From: an uncultured Candidatus Pelagibacter sp.
GTDB taxonomy: Bacteria > Pseudomonadota > Alphaproteobacteria > Pelagibacterales > Pelagibacteraceae
Length of the DNA stretch: 40,312 nt
Assembly (NCBI GenBank): GCA_913030805.1
Contig: CAJWDL010000008.1
Location: forward strand, 1-40,312
Direction of reading: 5' to 3'
Both the position numbers and the translations under genes were made by a program. The notes beneath the pieces were generated by a model. The model was not told the DNA's origin. It saw only the letters and a program-made list of their open reading frames with translations, and did no database searches. Positions 34,650 through 40,312 of the stretch are shown here, one piece after another. The stretch's first letter is position 1; each line of letters starts with the position of its first letter.

Positions 34650-35315
34650 ATGTTTATAATATCTAAATATATTAAGAATTATGGTTTCAAAAATTTTATA
34701 AAAATTTTTTTACTAGAATTAATTTATATTGTCAAATTTTTCGATTTAAAAAATTTAGATATAAAACAATTCAATACAACCGGACAGTTTAATACGAAAC
34801 AATTTTATTTTAAGGGAAAAAAAACTTATAATGTCGGATATTTTCCGGTTACATATTATGCTCTAAAATTTATTTTGAACAATTTTGAAATAATTAATAA
34901 TGAAAATAGTATTATATTAGATTTTGGATGTGCAGATTGTAGATTAGCAAAATTTCTTTTTAAATCCTATTATTATGGTTTTGATATTAATAGAAAATAC
35001 TTGGTTTATAACAAATTAAAAAATGCTAAAATTTACAATGTTGACTTAAGGAATATAAAAAAAAGAAAAATTATTTTTAATAAATTAAAAATTTCTAAAA
35101 ATAAGAATGTCGTTTTATTTTTCAATGATCCTTTTGAAATTGATCTTGTTAACAAAATTATTTCTTATTTTAAAAAAAAGTATAAAAAAGTTTATTTAAT
35201 TCTAATAAATACTCCAAATATCAATCTATTTGAGAGAAAAAAATTTTTTGTAAGAAAAAAAAAAGTTTTCTTAAATAAAAAAAGAAATATATTTATCCTT
35301 GAAACAAAAGTTTAA
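34650..35315 (+). CDS. Class I SAM-dependent methyltransferase-like protein
   Basis: The 221-residue protein contains a motif I SAM-binding loop, SIILDFGCADCRLAKFLFKSYYYGFDI (Gly93; acidic residue of motif II at Asp112). VVLFFNDPFEIDLVNKII follows as motif IV. The N-terminal 80 residues hold KTYNVGYFPVTYYALKFIL, and the C-terminus is extremely Lys-rich. Base composition is even more AT-rich than the neighbours. It is the first of three plus-strand genes in an otherwise minus-strand region. The substrate is unknown; methylation of a glycan or lipid-linked sugar would suit the location. Confidence 0.72.
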   Translation: MFIISKYIKNYGFKNFIKIFLLELIYIVKFFDLKNLDIKQFNTTGQFNTKQFYFKGKKTYNVGYFPVTYYALKFILNNFEIINNENSIILDFGCADCRLAKFLFKSYYYGFDINRKYLVYNKLKNAKIYNVDLRNIKKRKIIFNKLKISKNKNVVLFFNDPFEIDLVNKIISYFKKKYKKVYLILINTPNINLFERKKFFVRKKKVFLNKKRNIFILETKV

Positions 35316-35393
35316 ATGAGATCCTTCACCAAAAGGGGAAAATTAACTAGTCATTTTAAAATCTTAACTTTAATATGAATCTTTTCAGTTTTT

Positions 35394-36389
35394 ATGAATA
35401 AAAATAAGAAAATTATTTTAACAATATTGGGATATCTGATTAGTTTGTCTCTGCTTATTATAATATTCAAAGATACCAACTTTGAAAGAGTTTTTGGATA
35501 TCTTAAAAAAATAGATCCATTTCTAGTACTGCTAGCTTTGCTATTGAATGTAATATTTGTATGGATACGTGGTGCTTACCAAAAAAATAATCTACATATC
35601 ACAACGCCAAATATACGCTTAGGTACATCTATAGTATCCATTGGAGTATCTTTATTTTATAATGCAGTTCTTCCAACCAGATTAGGTGACGTTATAAGGG
35701 CGGTTTTTATTTCGTTGAGAGATAATATAAAAAAAAAAAGATTACTACCATATATTCTAGTGGAGAAGATTATTGATTTTTTATTTGTAATATTTTTTTT
35801 TTTTCTTATTGTAATAATTGAATCAGAAGGTGAGATTTTATCTTATCTTTTTGTTACTTTAGCAGTGATAATAATCTCCATAATAACTTTTATTTTATAT
35901 GTTAAGTTTAATAAAAAAGTTATTAATTTTGTACTATCAATAGTACCAGCGAAATTTAATAAATTATTTTCTGAGATTAATCATGAGGCAATAAACGGTA
36001 TGTCATGTTTTAAAACCAAGAACCAAATTACCAAAAGTTTAGTGCTACTTATTAGTGGTTGGATTATCATGCTATGCATATTTTATATATTATCATATCC
36101 ATTTATTGATCAACTGAATCTTCCAAATTATTCTTCTATTTATTTTTTATTTTTTTCCGCTGTTGCATTATCTTTGCCAAGCGCACCTTCAGGCATTGGA
36201 ACCGTACATTATGGACTTTATCTTGCTGTGCAAATCCTAATGGGTGGAGATGTGTCAAATGATCAAAGCGATTTGGTTGCAGCATTAATAATTAGTCTAC
36301 ATTTTTTACTAGTCGTACTCGATGTCATTGTTGGAGGGGTAATTCTATTGATATATAGACAAAAAGGTGTAAAATTTGTTGACAAATGA
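35394..36389 (+). CDS. Flippase-like membrane protein (lysylphosphatidylglycerol-synthase TM family)
   Basis: The 331-residue protein has about eight membrane helices and matches the LPG_synthase_TM/UPF0104 family. Visible signs are the early VWIRGAYQKNNLH, FYNAVLPTRLGDVIRAVFI (the conserved P-x-R-x-G-D/E-x-x-R block), and LSLPSAPSGIGTVHYGLYLAVQ (P-S-x-P-G/S-x-x-G block), with a last basic segment. There is no C-terminal aminoacyl transfer domain, so it belongs to the short, transporter-like members often found next to glycolipid enzymes. It is followed 37 bp later by the radical-SAM gene. Confidence 0.82.
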   Translation: MNKNKKIILTILGYLISLSLLIIIFKDTNFERVFGYLKKIDPFLVLLALLLNVIFVWIRGAYQKNNLHITTPNIRLGTSIVSIGVSLFYNAVLPTRLGDVIRAVFISLRDNIKKKRLLPYILVEKIIDFLFVIFFFFLIVIIESEGEILSYLFVTLAVIIISIITFILYVKFNKKVINFVLSIVPAKFNKLFSEINHEAINGMSCFKTKNQITKSLVLLISGWIIMLCIFYILSYPFIDQLNLPNYSSIYFLFFSAVALSLPSAPSGIGTVHYGLYLAVQILMGGDVSNDQSDLVAALIISLHFLLVVLDVIVGGVILLIYRQKGVKFVDK

Positions 36390-36426
36390 TTTTATGATAG
36401 CGTGAAACGATTTTATAGTATTTTTT

Positions 36427-37968
36427 ATGAAAGTATTGTTCCTTAATCCTCCTGACTTTAACAAAGTATCCGAGAATATTGTTGACGAAAAATCACAGGA
36501 ATATCTTGAAAGTGATGATTTTGGTGCCTTTCCACCCTTAGGTATTATGTACGTAATGGCATATCTCGAAAAACATGCTCCACACCACAAATTGTATTTT
36601 AAAGATTGTGTGGCTGAAAGATATGGCCATAAAAATCTCTGCGATTATGTAACTGAAATGAAACCGGATATTGTGGCTATGACAAGTTTTACTGTATCCA
36701 TGATTGACGTGGTTATTGCGGCGCAAAATATTAGAAAAATTATACCAAATGCACATATTTGTTTGGGGGGTCATCACCCAATTGCTTTTCCTTTTGAGGC
36801 AGCTAGCTTACCAGAATTTGATAGCATTATTGTTGGAGAGGGCGAAATTGTGTTTACTGAATTAGTGAAAAGAATTGAAAATAAAAAACCCTTTACAGAT
36901 ATTCTAGGTGTGTACACAAATGAGTCTATTCAAAAATATCGAAACACTACTTTGAAAGATCGGAGATTTCTTAATAAAGTTAAGGTTCCGCCAGCATATA
37001 TTGACGATATAGATTCTTTGCCAATGCCAAATCGAGAATATATTAAGCACATAAACTATCAAAGTGTTGTTGGAGTATCATCTAAACTAGCTACACTCAT
37101 CTCTAGTAGAGGATGTCCTTATAAATGTACGTTTTGTGATGTGCCAATTAAAACACATAGACGTAGAGATCCCAAGTTGGTTGTTGATGAAATGGAGACA
37201 TGTGTAGCACAAGGTTATGAGGAAATACATTTTTACGATGATCTTTTTAATATTACTCCTCAAAGAGTAATAGATATCTGTGATGAAATAGATAAAAGAG
37301 GTTTAAAGGTTGTTTGGGATTATAGAGGCAGAGTAAATGGAATTGATGAGGAATCGATAAAAAGATTTAAAAAGGCAGGTGGTAGATTGATATCTTTTGG
37401 CATTGAAACATCCACACAAGAGGGTCTTCAAATGATGCGCAAAGGTACGAAAGTAAAACAAAATATTGATGCATTAAAGTTGTGTAAAAAATATGGAATT
37501 GTAAGTCTCGCTGATTTTATTATTGGTCTTCCTCACGAAAAATCGTATGACGATGTATTGAAAAGTATAAAGATACTAACTCACGACTATCGTCCAGATT
37601 ATGCTCAATTTTCAATACTTTCTCTGTATCCAAATACCGAAGTATATGATCAAGCAGTGGCAAAGGGCTTGATAAAAGATGGTCAATGGAATGAATGGGC
37701 TAGAGATCCTTTGAATGCTAAGTTAAAAGTCGGACATTGGAATGAATATGTTTCAATGGAAGAACTTGTAAAATTGCAGAAAAAAGCTTACCGTATTTTC
37801 TATTTCAGCCCACCTATAATATGGGGACAAATAAAACAGATAAAGTCATTTCATGAATTCAAAACTAAGATAATGGGTGCTCTAAATGTTTTGGGTATTA
37901 ATTTTAAGAAGCTTAGTATATTTAAGTCTAAGCTATCCAAACTAGATAATCAGGCTTCAATTAGTTAG
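36427..37968 (+). CDS. Cobalamin-binding-domain radical SAM enzyme
   Basis: The 513-residue protein has an N-terminal B12-binding-like Rossmann domain (residues 1-150: VLFLNPPD, PLGIMYVMAYLEKH, DIVAMTSFTVS, HICLGGHHPIAFP). A radical-SAM barrel follows with the cluster motif SSRGCPYKCTFCDVP (Cys230, Cys234, Cys237), GRLISFGIETSTQEGLQMMRKGT and DFIIGLPHEKSYDDV. The domain pair is typical of class B methylases and BchE-like enzymes; the reaction is unknown. Its DNA looks less AT-rich than the two genes before it, which hints at separate acquisition. Use of cobalamin would require uptake, since no B12 biosynthesis genes beyond cobS/cobT are in the window. Confidence 0.87.
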   Translation: MKVLFLNPPDFNKVSENIVDEKSQEYLESDDFGAFPPLGIMYVMAYLEKHAPHHKLYFKDCVAERYGHKNLCDYVTEMKPDIVAMTSFTVSMIDVVIAAQNIRKIIPNAHICLGGHHPIAFPFEAASLPEFDSIIVGEGEIVFTELVKRIENKKPFTDILGVYTNESIQKYRNTTLKDRRFLNKVKVPPAYIDDIDSLPMPNREYIKHINYQSVVGVSSKLATLISSRGCPYKCTFCDVPIKTHRRRDPKLVVDEMETCVAQGYEEIHFYDDLFNITPQRVIDICDEIDKRGLKVVWDYRGRVNGIDEESIKRFKKAGGRLISFGIETSTQEGLQMMRKGTKVKQNIDALKLCKKYGIVSLADFIIGLPHEKSYDDVLKSIKILTHDYRPDYAQFSILSLYPNTEVYDQAVAKGLIKDGQWNEWARDPLNAKLKVGHWNEYVSMEELVKLQKKAYRIFYFSPPIIWGQIKQIKSFHEFKTKIMGALNVLGINFKKLSIFKSKLSKLDNQASIS

Positions 37969-38050
37969 AATAACAGCAAAATCAAAAAAAATTTAAAAGG
38001 AATGGTGCCCACATTTCGGATCAAAAGGATTTATTTATAGTTGTTCATAA

Positions 38051-39111
38051 TCAAGACTGTTGCCCACTTCGCACTGTAAAACTACATTTTCTAAAATCTT
38101 TTGATTTTTTAATAAAATCTAAAAAAAATAAAATTTCCATAAACCAATTCTTTTTTTCCTTATTTAAATTGCTTGAAAAGAAATTTATTATTTCATTTTT
38201 TTGTGTAAGCCACTGCGAGTAACCATTTTTAGCAAATTGAATACGATAATTTACGTTATCAAATATATCGTTATAATCGATTAATTTTTCACTTTTTTTA
38301 TTAATGAGAAATCCAATTTTCTTATCCGTAATATATTCATTCATGGTAGAATCATCATAGGAGACAATATATTTACCCATTGAAATCGCTTCCAAAAAAC
38401 CCATTCCTATACCTTCTTGCTTTCTGGGTGAAATGAACACGTCACAATTTTTTACATATTCAATGTATTGGGTTTGAGGAAGAAAAGTCTTCTTTACAAG
38501 CTCTATTTTATATTTGTTTAAAATTGTTTTATCAAATTCTTCAGGATTTTTTCCTGAATCAGGACTGTCAAAATAAATTATTTTGTTAATTGTATCTAAA
38601 TCAAACAAACCTAGCCAATCATTTAACCTTAAAGTGCTTCTAAACCAAAAAAAAATATTTAAAGTTTTTTGAGGAGTTTTAAATTCCATTTCTTTTGGCC
38701 TAATAAAATACTTTAGTCCTATATTCTGACAACCTATTTTATCCGCATGTAATTTAATTTTATTGGAAAAACATAATAATTTAATGTTTATATATTTGAT
38801 TTTTTTCCAATATTTCCACTCAAAAGATAAGGTATCATACATTGGTGCCCACATTAAATTTTTACCTCTTAGTTTTAATAGATCATATGAAGGTATTTTA
38901 GTTTTAATAGATCATATGAAGGTATTAATGTCTGGAAAAAAAATATATTTTCATAATTCTTTAAGTATTTAATTAATTTTTTTTCTTCATTCAATGACCA
39001 CCAATAATTATCTATGGTAAAATATTCAGAGAATATTTCCCTTAAGAAATCAGCGCACCTAGTTTTCTTGTGATAATCATGGTCAACGAAAGCTAATTTT
39101 TTTTTAACCAT
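38051..39111 (-). pseudogene. GT-B glycosyltransferase split by a 29-bp tandem duplication
   Basis: Two frames make one gene. The 5' part (39111 down to about 38875, 78 codons) reads MVKKKLAFVDHDYHKKTRCA and ends ENIFFFQTLIPSYDLLKL before going out of frame. The 3' part resumes as RGKNLMWAPMYDTLSFEW and runs to 38051, with the GT-B donor-site block ISPRKQEGIGMGFLEAISMG. The break is an exact 29-bp tandem duplication at 38869-38926. Removing one copy gives 1032 bp, 344 codons including stop, in one frame. As given, the product is truncated at about 78 residues, or the C-terminal part starts at the ATG at 38854. It may be a real mutation, a reversible switch, or an assembly error. Confidence 0.85.
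38869..38926. repeat. Perfect 29-bp tandem direct repeat
   Basis: Positions 38869-38897 and 38898-38926 are identical. The unit begins TTAGTTTTAATAGATCATAT and ends GAAGGTATT. Since 29 is not a multiple of three, the second copy shifts the frame of the glycosyltransferase on the minus strand. No transposase-type ends or target signature surround it; replication slippage is the simplest origin. Confidence 0.95.
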
Positions 39112-39128
39112 ATTTAAAATTATAAATT

Positions 39129-40161
39129 TTATGCCAACACCCGTGATATTAGCTTTTTGTTGTTATAAACCCATGACATGAGTTTTTTTATACCTATTTC
39201 AGGGCTAATTGAAGGCTCCCACCCAAATTGTTTTTTTAACTTTGAATTATTACTAATATACACTTTTTGGTCACCTAGTCTCCATTTAGAAAAATTAACT
39301 TTAATTTTTTTTCCCATTATTTTTTCTAAAATTTTTATTAATTCAAGTATACTTAATGAAAAATTACAACCACCTCCGACATTATAAACTCTGTCAACAT
39401 CAATTTTTTTATTATTTGCTAAAATTTCAAACAAACGATTCAAATCATCAATATATAATAAATCTCTTACTTGCTTGCCATCTCCGAATATAGTAATTTT
39501 TTTTTTCTAATATCGAAGCTATAACAAACCAAGCTAACCAACCTTGATCTTCAATTCCAAATTGATTTGGACCATAGATACAACTTTGTCTCAATACGTA
39601 ACCGTTAATTCCGTACATTCTTGAATAGTCTCTCACATATTGGTCGGCTGCACCCTTTGAACATCCATAAGGAGAGTGAAAATCTGTTTTATTTTCTTCA
39701 TCAATACCTTTAATATTATTTTTGTATATATAGCGATTTTTGTCAATTTTAACTTTATTAGAACCTAAATTACCATAGACTTTATTTGTTGAAGTATAAA
39801 TTACGGTAGATTTCAATTTATTAACACGAATTGACTCAAGAACATTTAAATTTCCAAGAGCATTAATTTCAAAATCTTCTCGAGGATTTAAAAAAGAAGT
39901 TGTAACTGCAACCTGACCTGCGCAATGAATAATAACATTTGGATTAATATTTGATAGTGTTTTTGATAATTCTTTAAATTTTCTTATATCACCTCTAATG
40001 AATCGTACATTGGTTTCTTTTTTTAACCATTTAATGTTAAAAATTGTTCCCTTTCTAGATAAATTATCAAAGATATACACTTGCCATTTTTTTTTAAAAA
40101 AATAATGTGCCGCATTACTTCCTATAAAACCTGCCCCTCCAGTAATAAATATTTTTTTCAT
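39129..40161 (-). pseudogene. CDP-paratose 2-epimerase-like SDR, frameshifted at a homopolymer
   Basis: The N-terminal 237-codon frame has the NAD loop ITGGAGFIGSN, VYIFDNLSRKGTIFNIKWLK (typical of CDP-paratose 2-epimerases), VIYTSTNKVYG and the catalytic SPYGCSKGAADQYVRDYSRMYG, then drifts to nonsense after ASILEKK. If one A of the A10 tract (39497-39506, T on the plus strand) is removed, it continues KKITIFGDGKQVRDLLYIDDLNRLFEILANNKK into the second frame. That frame ends with the VYNVGGGCNFSLSILELIKILE block. The corrected gene is 1032 bp, about 343 residues, the family's normal size. Causes could be mutation, slippage-based switching, or a sequencing error. Confidence 0.85.
39497..39506. 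repeat. 10-base T/A homopolymer at the frameshift
   Basis: Ten T on the plus strand (A10 in the coding strand). Nine would restore the frame of the CDP-paratose 2-epimerase-like gene. Tracts of this length are prone to slippage by polymerases in vivo and to sequencing errors. Confidence 0.8.
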
Positions 40162-40267
40162 TTTCAGTATTTAAAAATTATTTCATTTATAGAACTTTTA
40201 ATCCGTTGCAACATGTTCTCCAATTAAACTAATTCTCGTTTAATAATCAAGGAAATTCAATTTGATT

Positions 40268-40312
40268 TGGTGCCCACAGTGTGAGTCGAACACACGGCCT
40301 CTTCCTTACCAT
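40268..40312 (-). tRNA. tRNA, probably Thr (anticodon GGU), truncated by the window edge
   Basis: On the minus strand the 3' half reads from the anticodon loop AUGGUAA (anticodon GGU) through the stem GGAAG and variable loop AGGCC. The T-arm GUGUG-UUCGACU-CACAC and acceptor UGUGGGC follow, then discriminator A and an encoded CCA. Spacing fits a class I tRNA exactly. Only the 3' part is visible, so the identity rests on the anticodon position. The polysaccharide region ends 107 bp from it. Confidence 0.8.

Noticed and set aside
35316-35378. 20-codon ORF MRSFTKRGKLTSHFKILTLI after the methyltransferase gene
   Set aside because: No ribosome-binding site, no similarity to the microproteins, and no hydrophobic helix; probably chance.
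37969-38050. Minus-strand frame ending NPFDPKCGHHSF in the gap after the radical-SAM gene
   Set aside because: Only 13 codons after an in-frame stop; could be the tail of a lost gene, but there is too little to support it.

Overview
The window reads as a strongly AT-rich, very compact alphaproteobacterial chromosome segment. It fits best with the SAR11 group (Pelagibacterales). The reasons are the low GC, genes that abut or overlap by a few bases, and alphaproteobacterial neighbourhoods (aroK-aroB-bolA-dnaJ-like-cobS-cobT; def-fmt-truA; rpmH-rnpA-yidD-yidC-argB-dapD-dapE; a RegB/PrrB-type kinase). This assignment comes from gene content and order alone.

Layout. 1-76: 3' part of a tRNA-Ser(GGA). 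77-550: no gene recognised. 551-1288: hspQ and an EutQ-like cupin, both on the minus strand, separated by copies of a 13-nt motif. 1476-1940: a Bcp/PrxQ peroxiredoxin. 2184-6494: first polysaccharide/deoxysugar block (glucose-1-phosphate cytidylyltransferase, two SDR dehydratase/epimerases, an RmlC-like cupin, a GT61 glycosyltransferase). 6495-7566: about 1.07 kb without conventional genes, carrying three tiny membrane-protein genes of 17-18 codons. 7567-28281: core block (gyrB, regB, cobT, cobS, J-domain gene, bolA, aroB, aroK, two uncharacterised genes, def, fmt, truA, then the minus-strand run rpmH-rnpA-yidD-yidC-argB-HAD-dapD-dapE-asparaginase-HDAC). 28360-29085: a TVP38/VTT membrane protein. 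29123-40161: second, clearly variable surface-polysaccharide region. It holds membrane proteins, a DegT aminotransferase, cupin, glycosyltransferases, methyltransferase, flippase-like protein and B12-radical-SAM enzyme, plus three damaged genes. 40268-40312: 3' part of a tRNA, probably Thr(GGU).

The most unusual content is the triplet of microgenes at 6740-6796, 6995-7051 and 7262-7315. They encode MEWLILVGIVGIAYYLNQ, MWIPILAGAALVWYFSTQ and MEWVVLAAVVWYVWSQQ. All have AGGAG exactly 6 nt before the ATG and a TATA(T/A)T hexamer starting exactly 43 nt before the ATG. The last two have a strong hairpin about 45 nt after the stop. Copies 1 and 3 match at 67 of 71 aligned positions through the promoter and leader, with no gap, while their coding bodies have diverged. 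I do not recognise the family. A single-pass membrane microprotein family or a type I toxin-like element is the best working idea.

In the second polysaccharide region, gene decay or on/off switching is visible at base level. A 29-bp tandem duplication splits a glycosyltransferase. A 10-base homopolymer shifts the frame of a CDP-paratose 2-epimerase-like gene. Only the C-terminal third of a GT2 gene remains beside an intact relative. CDP-sugar genes sit in both variable blocks, about 37 kb apart, which suggests the two blocks may feed one surface glycan.
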